Positions 1 to 8,404 of a stretch of 46,057 bases of DNA are shown piece by piece; positions within the stretch are counted from its first letter, which is position 1, and each line of letters begins with the position of its first letter. Made by a program: the position numbers and the translations under genes. A model generated the notes under the pieces. The model did not search any database. It saw nothing but the letters and a program-made list of their open reading frames with translations, and was not told the DNA's origin. The DNA is from a virus. Location: IMG/VR virus record IMGVR_UViG_3300034284_001116, positions 1 through 46,057 of that record; one strand, given 5' to 3'.

Positions 1-356
1 GTGAAGAAATCAGCTTCGTCTAGAATAACAATCTTTAATGATTGAAATCCGGTAGATCCAGCAAATCCTTTGATTTTAGTACGTACCATTTCGATGCCGT
101 TAGTATCACTAGCATTGATGTAAATCACATCTGATGGAATATTCTTAGTTAGAATCTTAGCAAGAGTAGTCTTACCAGTACCAGCTCCGCCATGAAACAA
201 CAAATGAGGAATATCATTTCTTTTGATAAAGTCATTCAAAATATCTTTCAAATGACTGTCACAAATATAACCATCTACATTATTTGGACGATACTTTTCA
301 GCCCAAAGAGTATGAGATGACGACTGTGTTTCTGTTTCTTCTGAAAAGAAGCTCAT
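1..356 (-). CDS. 44: Clamp loader large subunit (T4 gp44-like), 3' part outside window
   Basis: AAA+ ATPase that opens the sliding clamp and loads it at primer-template junctions. Reading from the ATG at 356, the visible 118 residues hold LWAEKYRP (residues 17-24), typical of RFC/gp44 proteins, a Walker A motif GGAGTGKTT (56-64) and a Walker B motif VILDEAD (110-116) just before the window edge. The remaining two-thirds lies outside the window. It starts 6 bp after the clamp gene stop, so the two are co-transcribed. Its partner, the gp62-like subunit, is encoded about 26 kb away at 26839-27312. Family assignment is firm; the gene is cut only by the window. Confidence 0.92.
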   Translation of the reverse strand, partial: MSFFSEETETQSSSHTLWAEKYRPNNVDGYICDSHLKDILNDFIKRNDIPHLLFHGGAGTGKTTLAKILTKNIPSDVIYINASDTNGIEMVRTKIKGFAGSTGFQSLKIVILDEADFF

Positions 357-362
357 ATAATA

Positions 363-1100
363 TTAGTCAACGTTCTTGATTTCAACCAAGTAATAGCTAC
401 TGTTAAATAGATCGTTATTAAACTCAACGTGTGCAATACCAGCATCACTGATCTTTAGTACAGCATTTTCACAATCACTATTGCTAGTCAGAATCTCTTT
501 TAGATACTTGGCACTGAAATGAATAGTCTTGCCAAGACTATCTTTACCTTCAGTTGGCTTAAAATCAATACTAATACGATTACTATTCACACTGCTAAAA
601 CCAATAACCAACTTAAGTTTATCCTTCTTATCTTTGGTAAAAGTCAAAGTATCTACATCACTCAAAGCATTCTTAGCTTTTACGAATGTAGTAACAAATT
701 CTTTAGTAAGAGGAATCTCCAAATTAAATGGAGGCAACTTCTTAAGTTCTGGTACTTTAGGAATTACACTTAGATCAGCTGTAACATACTGTACATCAGT
801 ACTTTCCCCGGTTAGAGAAATTGATACGATCTTATCTTCACGCGTATTAAATGAGATATTTACTTCGTCATTCAAAACACTAAGAAGCTTCTTTAACTTA
901 GCAGTATCATTGATGCCAATCTCAGCATCATTCAAACCAGCACTGTCTTTAATAACCACGAATGAAAGTACGTTCTTATCATCACTGATAGAAGCGGTTT
1001 TGATTTGTTTATTTGCACTGTCAACTACCCACTTTACACTTTCAATGGTTCCGTTGAGTGAATACTTGTCGATAAATGTATTAATTGTTTGTTTCTTCAT
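363..1100 (-). CDS. 45: DNA polymerase sliding clamp (T4 gp45-like)
   Basis: Ring-forming processivity factor for the phage polymerase; in T4 it also couples late transcription to replication. The 245-residue product is slightly longer than T4 gp45 (228). The central stretch with SFNTREDKIVSISLTGES and the C-terminal SYYLVEIKN, together with position directly upstream of the clamp loader, support the call. The ATG at 1100 lies 8 bp after a sigma70-like -10 box, so the transcript would have almost no 5' leader. Upstream is a small unknown gene and then DNA polymerase, so the order 43-orf-45-44 differs from T4 (45-44-62-regA-43). Confidence 0.88.
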   Translation of the reverse strand: MKKQTINTFIDKYSLNGTIESVKWVVDSANKQIKTASISDDKNVLSFVVIKDSAGLNDAEIGINDTAKLKKLLSVLNDEVNISFNTREDKIVSISLTGESTDVQYVTADLSVIPKVPELKKLPPFNLEIPLTKEFVTTFVKAKNALSDVDTLTFTKDKKDKLKLVIGFSSVNSNRISIDFKPTEGKDSLGKTIHFSAKYLKEILTSNSDCENAVLKISDAGIAHVEFNNDLFNSSYYLVEIKNVD

Positions 1101-1108
1101 ACTCTACA

Positions 1109-1137
1109 ATCTTATTCTAAGTTTAATGTTTTGTCAA
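1109..1137 (-). promoter_or_regulatory. Sigma70-like promoter of the clamp gene
   Basis: On the minus strand, a perfect -35 TTGACA (1132-1137) is followed by a 17-bp spacer and a -10 TAAGAT (1109-1114). Only 8 bp separate the -10 from the ATG at 1100, predicting a leader of about 2 nt. Confidence 0.65.
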
Positions 1138-1139
1138 TT

Positions 1140-1547
1140 TTAAAATGTGAAATCGAAGAATTCTTCAGAAGCTTTACACAAGTCTTCTACGGAACTCAAG
1201 CATTTAATGCCGTTTACATACAAATCGTTCGGGGATACATAAAAGTAACCAATTTTATAATCAGCATATGCCACGGTTCTCATTTGATAGTATACTTTTA
1301 CATTGCTACTATCATTGGTTCTAAACTCAATATAATAGATTTTAGGATCGCTTAACCTATACAACTGATTCCTTGGAACAAACAATTTATCACACAATAT
1401 TTGATTTGGCGTAAATTCCACGTATGGTCCACGTTGACCAATAACTACACGTTCGTATTTACGTGCAATAACAGTATCATAACTTGTTTTTAACTCTAAT
1501 GACGATCCCTCTTCGGATATTTTTAATAAATCTTTATACTTCTTCAT
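1140..1547 (-). CDS. Hypothetical protein between polymerase and clamp
   Basis: A 135-residue soluble protein of unknown function, with no signal peptide or membrane segment. It starts 6 bp after the polymerase stop and sits where T4 keeps regA and 62. It resembles neither: RegA and gp62 signatures are absent, and a gp62-like gene is found elsewhere in the window. Aromatic-rich segments such as YYIEFRTN and KIGYFYVSPNDLYVNG suggest a compact beta-rich fold. Co-transcription with replisome genes suggests a replication-linked role, but that is inference from position only. Confidence 0.75.
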   Translation of the reverse strand: MKKYKDLLKISEEGSSLELKTSYDTVIARKYERVVIGQRGPYVEFTPNQILCDKLFVPRNQLYRLSDPKIYYIEFRTNDSSNVKVYYQMRTVAYADYKIGYFYVSPNDLYVNGIKCLSSVEDLCKASEEFFDFTF

Positions 1548-1553
1548 AACAAT

Positions 1554-4205
1554 TTAAAAACTAAAAAACTCTTCCAATTTAACATCCGTCTCATTTGGAT
1601 AACTCCAATTCAACACATTATAAAAGTCTAACAACTTACCTCTGAGTTCTTGTTCATACATAGCGTTTCTATCTACATATTGTTCAATGAACTCCATAAT
1701 ACGATCAGGATCAGTACCATCAGCTTTCATAGCAATACCCTCAATACCATATTGGTTTTGTTTTAGATATACCCACTTGATCTTTTGACCGTGGAAAATC
1801 TCAGGTACATCTTTGTCTAACTTCCAAGTCTTCAACAAATCATTATAAGCCAAAGCAGCTTTAGCTTGTGCTGGAGTGCCATCCATAAACTGAAATGGAT
1901 GTCTAGTCTTTGGATTGTAATCATTATCTCCATTTTGACTCTTAAATTTTACACTAGTATTCTTTGCAATCTCAATAACTGGATAAGTAGACATCTTATC
2001 CTTAAATTCAAGAATACTAGCATCGATTTGATCTTTTGGAAGTTTACGCAACATATCATCCAAGAACTTTTGCATAAACTTACGAAATCGAATTGGAAAG
2101 CTAGTACGAACTACGTCAATACCCTTTACTTCCATCTCATCACACTCAATACCAGCTTTATTAATGATAAACTGAGCATAACGTTTCTTAGCCAACCAAA
2201 AACTAGTCTTGGCAATAACTTCTTGTTTCGCATCAAAACGATGTTTCTCAATGTTGAAGTAACGTTTTGCCATTACATCATAAAACTTATTGACAAACGA
2301 TTGTACATCGCCAGTTACTTTCAAAATAGCCTCAGTCATTGCCTTTTCATCATTTAGATCGATATCAGGCATATTCTTTTTAATGATAGGTAATGCACTA
2401 GCAAAACAACTATCTGTATCTGTATAGATAACCCAATCTCCTTCTTTCTCATTCAATGAACGTTTGAAACATTCATTAATAGCCTTACCAGTAGATTTGA
2501 TAATATCTTGACCAGTTATGGTAACAGCGCTCGCATTATCCTTGTCATAAAATCTAAAGATCGGTAAACCCAATACACCATAGATTGAATTAAGTAATAC
2601 TTTTTGTACTTTTTGACGACCATCATAAAATTCATATTTTTCCCATTCTTTTAAATCCGCATGCTTTTTAGCAAGTTTACGAAGATCTTTACGTTCATCG
2701 AACCACTTTACTAGAATTTCTGGAATAACCCCCGTCTTGTCTTTCTTACACATTACACCATTACTAGCCACACTCAAATTGCTTTGGGTAACCAATTGTT
2801 TAAATTCATCATTGGTATAAATTGTAGATCCAACGTGATACTTACCAATTTTGTCTTGAGCAAACAATCTAGCATTAAATGCGTACAATCGTTGTTCAAG
2901 ATATTGAGCAAATGGAGTCTTCTTTTGAGCACCATCACTTAGATTCTCATAATCCTCACGAATTTCTTTGGTACGATCTTCTACATAAGAATTATCATAT
3001 TCGATCTTATTAATTACTGCTACTTTAGTTTCAGGCGATAAGTTAAGACTGATGATGATATTCGGATACATTGATGTAAGGTCCAAGTCAAAGACCCAAT
3101 CATAACGACCGGGAGTAGGAGCTTTAACATAAGCACCTTCAAAACCTTGTTCATTATCTTCCATTTGAGTTTCATATTCATCACGACCATCCAATGATTT
3201 ATTTTTAGCGACTTGTCCTTTACGACGTAGATACATAAGAATAGCACCTTCAATGAAACGAGAACTCATTTCATACCATTCATATGGAACGTGACCTTTG
3301 TGACAAATAGCCCTTGCCAATTCAATAAACTGTAACTTTTTTTCTAGTGCTACAATGATTTGTACGTCGTTCAAGTTATATTCAATATACTTGTTGATAT
3401 CAGCTTTGTACAAATCATCCAAACTACCTTTATAGGCAATCTTCTCCATACCCACGATCTTTTTACCAATAGCTCCAAGAGCATAACTAGCTTCTTGTTT
3501 GATATTAAGCTTCTTATAAAGAGTCATATAATCCAAATGAGTTACCCCAGCTACAATAACTTTCTTATTCCAGTCATTGATATAAGCAACTTGAATTGGA
3601 CTCAACCGTTTTGCATTGTTTGGACCAACGATATTTTTCATACGACGAAACAGATAAGGCATGTCGAAGTTATCACTGTTCCAACCAGTACTAATAGTAG
3701 GTTGAATTTCTTCCCATTTGGTAAGAAAGTGCATCAATAGACTGTCTTCATCTGTAAAACTACGTACTTCTACATTTTCTTTAACGAAGTCCTGTAGCTT
3801 ATGTTCTTTATCCAAAATGAAAGCTGTATATTTAGATGTACAACTATCATAAATAGCAATAGCTGTAATTTCTTTATCAGCTTCTTCTACGTTTGGAAAG
3901 CCACCTTCGGTACTAACTTCAATGTCAAGATACACAACACGGTGACCTTCGGATGGTTCGTCACTATCCTCGTAAGCATCAATCAAGATGCGAGTTTCTG
4001 CTGGAACATCACTTTCAAATAGACTTGGGTCTTTTGGATTAAATTTGTATACCTTTTCTAATTCGTCTCCATAAATACTACGATACATTCCACCTTCACG
4101 CTTTCGATAAGCATATGGACGATAAGGTACCGTTACATATCCTTTTTTATCATCCCACAAGTGAATAATGTTATCTTTCTTTGAAACAAATATATTTTGA
4201 TACAT
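1554..4205 (-). CDS. 43: Family B DNA polymerase (T4 gp43-like)
   Basis: Replicative polymerase with 3'-5' proofreading. At 883 residues it is close to T4 gp43 (898). Exo I YLDIEVS has acidic residues D94 and E96; Exo II GWNSDNFD lies at about 174-181; Exo III YNLND ends at D280. Polymerase motif A DLTSMYPN starts at D375, motif B KVLLNSIYG is at about 535-543, and motif C YTDTDS is at 594-599. All catalytic acidic residues are present, so it should be active. The ATG at 4205 lies exactly 6 bp after a -10-like box, suggesting a leaderless mRNA. No intein or split is present. Confidence 0.97.
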   Translation of the reverse strand: MYQNIFVSKKDNIIHLWDDKKGYVTVPYRPYAYRKREGGMYRSIYGDELEKVYKFNPKDPSLFESDVPAETRILIDAYEDSDEPSEGHRVVYLDIEVSTEGGFPNVEEADKEITAIAIYDSCTSKYTAFILDKEHKLQDFVKENVEVRSFTDEDSLLMHFLTKWEEIQPTISTGWNSDNFDMPYLFRRMKNIVGPNNAKRLSPIQVAYINDWNKKVIVAGVTHLDYMTLYKKLNIKQEASYALGAIGKKIVGMEKIAYKGSLDDLYKADINKYIEYNLNDVQIIVALEKKLQFIELARAICHKGHVPYEWYEMSSRFIEGAILMYLRRKGQVAKNKSLDGRDEYETQMEDNEQGFEGAYVKAPTPGRYDWVFDLDLTSMYPNIIISLNLSPETKVAVINKIEYDNSYVEDRTKEIREDYENLSDGAQKKTPFAQYLEQRLYAFNARLFAQDKIGKYHVGSTIYTNDEFKQLVTQSNLSVASNGVMCKKDKTGVIPEILVKWFDERKDLRKLAKKHADLKEWEKYEFYDGRQKVQKVLLNSIYGVLGLPIFRFYDKDNASAVTITGQDIIKSTGKAINECFKRSLNEKEGDWVIYTDTDSCFASALPIIKKNMPDIDLNDEKAMTEAILKVTGDVQSFVNKFYDVMAKRYFNIEKHRFDAKQEVIAKTSFWLAKKRYAQFIINKAGIECDEMEVKGIDVVRTSFPIRFRKFMQKFLDDMLRKLPKDQIDASILEFKDKMSTYPVIEIAKNTSVKFKSQNGDNDYNPKTRHPFQFMDGTPAQAKAALAYNDLLKTWKLDKDVPEIFHGQKIKWVYLKQNQYGIEGIAMKADGTDPDRIMEFIEQYVDRNAMYEQELRGKLLDFYNVLNWSYPNETDVKLEEFFSF

Positions 4206-4211
4206 ATAACC

Positions 4212-4240
4212 ACTATACCCTCAACTTAGGAAAAAGTCCA
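4212..4240 (-). promoter_or_regulatory. Sigma70-like promoter of DNA polymerase, leaderless architecture
   Basis: Minus strand: -35-like TGGACT (4235-4240), 17-bp spacer, -10 TATAGT (4212-4217) preceded by GGG. Exactly 6 bp separate the -10 from the ATG at 4205, which puts the expected +1 on the A of the start codon. The -35 is imperfect (4 of 6 bases). Confidence 0.5.
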
Positions 4241-4246
4241 GCGAAA

Positions 4247-5866
4247 TCATTTTGTTATATAATATTTATCAAGAATTACTCCGTCTAATTCCGATGAATC
4301 TAGATTTTGAAGAGCCGCTTGATAGTGAGTTAGAATTGGTTTTCCTTTAATGTTAAACGAGGTATTTATTAATATAGGCATACCACTTAGTTTTTCAAAT
4401 TCTTTCAAAAGTTCATAAACATAAGGATTTTGATTATAATTTATAGTTTGCAACCTTGAAGTTCCATCAACATGCGTAATAGACGGCAATAAATTTCTAA
4501 AGTCATTTTTTACCTTGGGACTAAATGACATATATTTGTAATTTGCATTATTACTAGTTTCAAAGTATTTATTAGCATTTTCTTCACAACAAATAGGAGC
4601 AAATGGTCTAAACCATTCTCTGAATTTAACCTTCTTATTTATTGTGTCTTTCATATTATGGTGCCTTGGATCTGCTAAAATGGTTCTATTCCCCAATGCA
4701 CGTGGACCAACTTCACTCTGACCCCGACACAAACCTATAATCTTTCCATTGTATATATCTTCTGCTACTTTTTTAATATCAGTAGATTTCCAAGATCTAT
4801 ACATTAGTATGTTTGGTAATATTTCTTCATCCAACACAGGACAACCAGAATACATAGTTTCATTTACAACCGAAGAATTTAACATCAAACACATTGCTCC
4901 ATATGATAATCCACAATCACTTGGCGCCGGTGGAATAAAAAAGTTAGTTGTAGGATATAATTTTGAGAGTCTTTCATTGAGAAGCACATTTAAAGCGCCT
5001 CCTCCCGATAAACAAACATTTTTATGAATATCTTGATTAAAATATTGTTTAAAATAATCGATAAAAAAGTTTTCAAATGCTAATTGTGTATTATATGCTA
5101 TATTAACACTGTCTATATTAGAATATTCCGTTGTTTTTTTGTTTATAATATTTCCGAGATGTTTATTTCTAAAATAAAAAGCAGAATTATGATCACCGTC
5201 AAAACCTATCTTAATAGAATTTTGAAATAGACTATAAATAGAATCATAAATATTTTTATCAAATGATCCATATGCACTTAATCCCATTAGTTTGCCGGAA
5301 TTAGCCAACATATTAACTATAGAGTCGCCGCTTTTCTTTTCTATTTCAGAAATAAAATTTCCTACATATGCATAAAATTCTGTTAATCCTGTTAGAGTAA
5401 ATGGATTTATTTTTTTCAAACCATTTTTATCTGCCTCAAATACACAGAGATTACCATCATTTCCATATCCATCAAACGAAACTATTAATGAAGAATCAAA
5501 ATTGCTTGAATAAAAAGCACTAGCAGCATGACATTCGTGATGGTTATAATACACGAAATCGGATATTTGAAAAATTGATTTATATAAAGATTTTTCTTTA
5601 TCTAATCCCTCATCAGTACCATAATATGGTCTTAATAAAGAAGCGACATCAAACTTTTCTTCAAATCCCAAATTAATAATAATATTCTTTATGTAATTTA
5701 AGATGTATACCTTTTGATCATCACTAAAAGAATCTATATAAAAGTATCTAATTCCGAATATTCTTTCCAATTCAAAGTGATAAAATTTGTTTAACTTTTC
5801 AGAATAAACGCAAATATTTGAATCGTGTCCGTTAAAATAAAACGAAATGTATTGCTTACTATTCAT
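4247..5866 (-). CDS. NodU/CmcH/TobZ-family O-carbamoyltransferase
   Basis: Family members transfer a carbamoyl group from carbamoyl phosphate, via carbamoyl-AMP, to a hydroxyl on a sugar, antibiotic or other acceptor. The 539-residue protein has the full two-domain layout. An N-terminal Kae1-like half starts with FYFNGHDSNICVY and has metal-site HHECHAA, DGYGNDG and SGGGALN. A C-terminal YrdC-like half has SEVGPRALGNRTILADPR, FREWFRPFAP and LINTSFNIKGKP. Nothing essential looks missing. It overlaps the preceding gene by 8 bp and is last of a four-gene coupled set (6466-7197, 6242-6469, 5859-6245). Likely acceptors are a sugar from the cluster at 8401-25557 or a hydroxymethyl base; the sequence cannot decide. 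Confidence 0.93.
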   Translation of the reverse strand: MNSKQYISFYFNGHDSNICVYSEKLNKFYHFELERIFGIRYFYIDSFSDDQKVYILNYIKNIIINLGFEEKFDVASLLRPYYGTDEGLDKEKSLYKSIFQISDFVYYNHHECHAASAFYSSNFDSSLIVSFDGYGNDGNLCVFEADKNGLKKINPFTLTGLTEFYAYVGNFISEIEKKSGDSIVNMLANSGKLMGLSAYGSFDKNIYDSIYSLFQNSIKIGFDGDHNSAFYFRNKHLGNIINKKTTEYSNIDSVNIAYNTQLAFENFFIDYFKQYFNQDIHKNVCLSGGGALNVLLNERLSKLYPTTNFFIPPAPSDCGLSYGAMCLMLNSSVVNETMYSGCPVLDEEILPNILMYRSWKSTDIKKVAEDIYNGKIIGLCRGQSEVGPRALGNRTILADPRHHNMKDTINKKVKFREWFRPFAPICCEENANKYFETSNNANYKYMSFSPKVKNDFRNLLPSITHVDGTSRLQTINYNQNPYVYELLKEFEKLSGMPILINTSFNIKGKPILTHYQAALQNLDSSELDGVILDKYYITK

Positions 5867-6245
5867 AGATTTCTATATAAACTTTTTTGTCAGCTGTAAT
5901 GTGCGGATTCCAATGAGACAGATGATAAAACTGAGAATTAAGTATAATAAAATACATACTCATTATAGTCATTTTTTCGACTTTTTTGTCAACGTCATTG
6001 CATATTTTATACGTAACTTTACAAAAATCACTTATTCCGTTTGATTTTTCACTACCATATATACGCAATGAACTATCATCACTAAATGTAACTAGTGAAA
6101 TTTTTGAATCATCTGAAATTTTATTTGATACACATTGTTTGTTTTCATAATTCACAACCCAAGATAACTTTTTATATAATTTATTTGAATTAATTACATT
6201 ATACAAATGTGTTGATTTTTCCAAAAAGTCTTCGTTTATTTTCAT
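5859..6245 (-). CDS. Hypothetical protein coupled to the carbamoyltransferase
   Basis: A 128-residue soluble protein, not recognised. It overlaps the upstream gene by 4 bp and the carbamoyltransferase gene by 8 bp, so translation is probably coupled. The last third (FYHLSHWNPHITADKKVYIEIYE) is rich in aromatic and histidine residues, but no known metal-binding pattern can be assigned. AT-rich codon use matches the carbamoyltransferase gene and contrasts with the polymerase gene, suggesting the pair arrived together. Confidence 0.7.
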   Translation of the reverse strand: MKINEDFLEKSTHLYNVINSNKLYKKLSWVVNYENKQCVSNKISDDSKISLVTFSDDSSLRIYGSEKSNGISDFCKVTYKICNDVDKKVEKMTIMSMYFIILNSQFYHLSHWNPHITADKKVYIEIYE

Positions 6246-6469
6246 TGTTTTAATTTATTAACAAGTCCAGTAAAAACCGAATGATGTTCTTCTTTTACAT
6301 GTTGAGCGCATTGTAATATTCTATCCATCAATCTTTTATGTTTAATAGCAACAAATAAACACGGTTCAAGTTCTTCGCCTGATAATACAGGTGGAGTAAT
6401 TTTATTAATACAAAACCACAACATGGCCAATTCGTCTTCTGTAAGAGACTGTAAATGATCTAATTTCAT
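6242..6469 (-). CDS. Small hypothetical protein (75 aa)
   Basis: A 75-residue protein with a largely helical look (LQSLTEDELAMLWFCINKI at the N-terminus, HVKEEHHSVFTGLVNKLKQ at the C-terminus), not recognised. Four-base overlaps (ATGA) with genes on both sides place it in the translationally coupled set that ends with the carbamoyltransferase. No signal peptide or transmembrane segment. Confidence 0.7.
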   Translation of the reverse strand: MKLDHLQSLTEDELAMLWFCINKITPPVLSGEELEPCLFVAIKHKRLMDRILQCAQHVKEEHHSVFTGLVNKLKQ

Positions 6470-7197
6470 TGTAGTTTAATTCCAAAGATGTTTTGTCCGT
6501 AATTTACAAATAGTGTGTTATCCAACTTAGATTTTAATGTGGACAATTCTTTAGAGTGTACTTCTTTTTCTTCATCCTCTACTTCTTTAACACTAAAACT
6601 ATTACCCAACTTAGTAACACTAGCTTCTCTAGCACTCATAACAATCTGTGGAGTAACTACCAAATAGTCGCCTGATTTTAATTCTTTCTTCTTCTTAGAC
6701 TTATTATCCAATACGGTTACATTACCACTCACCACATATACGTGAGTAAACTTTTCATTAGATTTAACAAAGAATGTGGATTGACTAAATGTTACACTAC
6801 ATAACGTAGTGAGTAATGTATTTAGATTGGTACTTTCACTAACACAATATAGTTCTCCGTTGAGAGTAAAGTTAAACATTGCGTCCTTTACTTTAACCAC
6901 TTCAGGTAATTTAAAATCATTTACATATTCAGTACTTGTTTGATTAAAGTATGTGGAAGTGTTTTCTTTCTGAAACACTGCAATACGATATGGTATTATA
7001 TATGATACACTAGAGTTGGTTGTGTTTATATTAAGACTATTAGTAATAGTATATGTTTTACCAATAGTAGTAGGTAATACATTTAGTTTGTTGTTAATTA
7101 CCTCAGTTAATTCTACGTCATTATTCTTATCATATAGATAAAGATCATTAGCGTGTAGATTAAGTGCGGTCAATAGAATAGTTAGAAATTTCTTCAT
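6466..7197 (-). CDS. Putative exported protein with signal peptide
   Basis: From the ATG at 7197 the protein begins MKKFLTILLTALNLHA-ND, a short Sec signal peptide with a plausible cleavage site after HA. A TTG 6 bp upstream (7203) would also be in frame but is less likely. The mature part is rich in beta-branched residues and contains VYVVSGNVTVLDN...LKSGDYLVV, which resembles the turn-rich core of FecR or cupin-like beta-sandwiches; this is a weak analogy. It is first in the operon leading to the carbamoyltransferase, divergent from the Cas4-like nuclease. Exact function unknown. Confidence 0.7.
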   Translation of the reverse strand: MKKFLTILLTALNLHANDLYLYDKNNDVELTEVINNKLNVLPTTIGKTYTITNSLNINTTNSSVSYIIPYRIAVFQKENTSTYFNQTSTEYVNDFKLPEVVKVKDAMFNFTLNGELYCVSESTNLNTLLTTLCSVTFSQSTFFVKSNEKFTHVYVVSGNVTVLDNKSKKKKELKSGDYLVVTPQIVMSAREASVTKLGNSFSVKEVEDEEKEVHSKELSTLKSKLDNTLFVNYGQNIFGIKLQ

Positions 7198-7220
7198 ATA
7201 CAATATATAGTTTTTATAGA

Positions 7221-7248
7221 TTGACTTTTATTAATTATACATTAGGAT
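7221..7248 (+). promoter_or_regulatory. Sigma70-like promoter of the Cas4-like nuclease, leaderless architecture
   Basis: Plus strand: -35 TTGACT (7221-7226), 16-bp spacer, -10 TAGGAT (7243-7248), then exactly 6 bp to the ATG at 7255. The same bases also read as a Shine-Dalgarno-like AGGA (7244-7247), so either reading is possible. It lies in the 57-bp gap between divergent genes. Confidence 0.45.
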
Positions 7249-7254
7249 GATAGA

Positions 7255-8145
7255 ATGTCAATTGAAGAAACTAAAGAAATAAAAAAGAAACGAGTCAGTT
7301 TTAGCCAATATTCTACATTTCTGAAATGTCCGCAAAAGTGGTATTTGGATTATGTCAAGAATCTTCGGGTTAAAGATGATAATATTAATACTACGTTTGG
7401 AACTGCCATTCATCATGCATTTCAAACATATCTTACCGCGTTATATAAGGAAGGCGTCGGTATTGCCGACTCATTAGATGTAAAGAAGCTATTCTTAGAT
7501 AAGTTTAATGAGGAAATCAAAAAGGTAAAAGATGTAAAAGAAGAAGAATTTACCGACTTTATTTTCGACGGAAATGATATCGTTGATACATTTTGTAAAT
7601 CTGCAAATAGGGTAAAATACTTTCCTACCAAAGACTATGAACTAATTGGCATTGAAATTCCACTTGAGATTCCAATCAAAAATAATGTGGAGTTTGTAGG
7701 CTTCATCGATATCGTCCTAAAAGAACGAAACAAAGAATATTATCGTATTATTGACTTCAAAACATCTAGCAGTGGTTGGAATAGTTATATGAAAGAAGAT
7801 GTAAGTAAACTTGCACAGTTACATCTATACAAATCTGTATACAGCAAAAAGTTTAATGTACCACTCAATAACATCGAAGTAGAGTTCTTTATCGTAAAAC
7901 GTAAACTTTATGAAAATGTAAGCTTCCCACAAAGCAGAATTCAGTTATTTAAACCGGCCGCTGGTCCTACTATTATTAAAGAATCAATCAAATCATTCGT
8001 TGAGTTCTTAGACTACGGATTTACTTCAGATGGAAATTATAACGAAACTAATCAATATATAAAAGTTCCTGGTAATGGTAAAAAGAATTGTAAATATTGT
8101 ACCCATTACAAAAAAATATGTGATGGTAAAGCTACAAAATTATAA
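7255..8145 (+). CDS. Cas4/RecB-like PD-(D/E)XK nuclease with Fe-S cysteines
   Basis: A 296-residue nuclease of the Cas4/AddB-C type, expected to act on DNA ends. N-terminal FSQYSTFLKCPQKWYLDY supplies the first cluster cysteine (C25), and GTAIHHAF the conserved histidine. The nuclease core has D152 in GFIDIVLK and D167-x-K169 in IIDFKTS. The C-terminal KNCKYCTHYKKIC gives C279, C282 and C289, completing a four-cysteine Fe-S site. Similar proteins occur in many large phages without any CRISPR system, and no array is seen here. First gene of the plus-strand block; likely repair or recombination, though interference with host defence cannot be excluded. Confidence 0.88.
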   Translation: MSIEETKEIKKKRVSFSQYSTFLKCPQKWYLDYVKNLRVKDDNINTTFGTAIHHAFQTYLTALYKEGVGIADSLDVKKLFLDKFNEEIKKVKDVKEEEFTDFIFDGNDIVDTFCKSANRVKYFPTKDYELIGIEIPLEIPIKNNVEFVGFIDIVLKERNKEYYRIIDFKTSSSGWNSYMKEDVSKLAQLHLYKSVYSKKFNVPLNNIEVEFFIVKRKLYENVSFPQSRIQLFKPAAGPTIIKESIKSFVEFLDYGFTSDGNYNETNQYIKVPGNGKKNCKYCTHYKKICDGKATKL

Positions 8146-8155
8146 TTAATACTTT

Positions 8156-8187
8156 ACATATGTGTATATCTATATATGTACATATGT
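8156..8187. promoter_or_regulatory. Twin palindromic boxes (putative operator)
   Basis: Two copies of the perfect 8-bp palindrome ACATATGT occur at 8156-8163 and 8180-8187, 24 bp centre to centre, ending 1 bp before the start codon of a ribbon-helix-helix protein gene. Repeated 8-bp palindromes are the classic site layout for this fold (MetJ boxes). Autoregulation is inferred. Confidence 0.5.
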
Positions 8188-8188
8188 T

Positions 8189-8404
8189 ATGGATCAATTT
8201 GTTACAACAGTAAAACTTAATCAAGAATTATATAATCAGTTTAAAGAACTGAATATACGAGGAAAAATATCTTTTCAAGACTTTGTAAATAAGTGTCTTG
8301 AAAAGTATTTGATAGACGCTAAATTTCAAACAGAAATTAGCGAAAGTATTTCTACAAAGTTAAGTTTTAATGCTCCATTTTCATTATCAAAGGAATCTAA
8401 ATGA
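8189..8404 (+). CDS. Ribbon-helix-helix (Arc/CopG/MetJ-type) DNA-binding protein
   Basis: A 71-residue protein starting at the ATG at 8189; a GTG at 8162 would add nine residues but lies inside the palindromic boxes. The sequence fits the fold: strand FVTTVKLNQ, helix ELYNQFKELNI, turn RGKIS, helix FQDFVNKCLEKYL, then a short polar tail. Such dimers insert a beta-ribbon into the major groove and often repress their own gene. The stop overlaps the next start (ATGA at 8401), so it is coupled to the first glycosyltransferase gene and may regulate the whole sugar cluster. Fold assignment is by eye. Confidence 0.7.
   Translation: MDQFVTTVKLNQELYNQFKELNIRGKISFQDFVNKCLEKYLIDAKFQTEISESISTKLSFNAPFSLSKESK

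Noticed and set aside
529-1143. Long plus-strand ORF (204 codons) across the clamp gene
   Set aside because: It is the reverse-complement shadow of the sliding-clamp gene; the minus-strand frame encodes a recognisable protein.
4201-4246. Possible inverted repeat after the carbamoyltransferase gene
   Set aside because: No stem of more than 4-5 bp and no T-tract was found; the short gap is better explained as the polymerase promoter.
7255-8145. Cas4-like nuclease as part of a phage CRISPR system
   Set aside because: No repeat-spacer array and no other cas gene is visible. Stand-alone Cas4/RecB-like nucleases are common in large phages.
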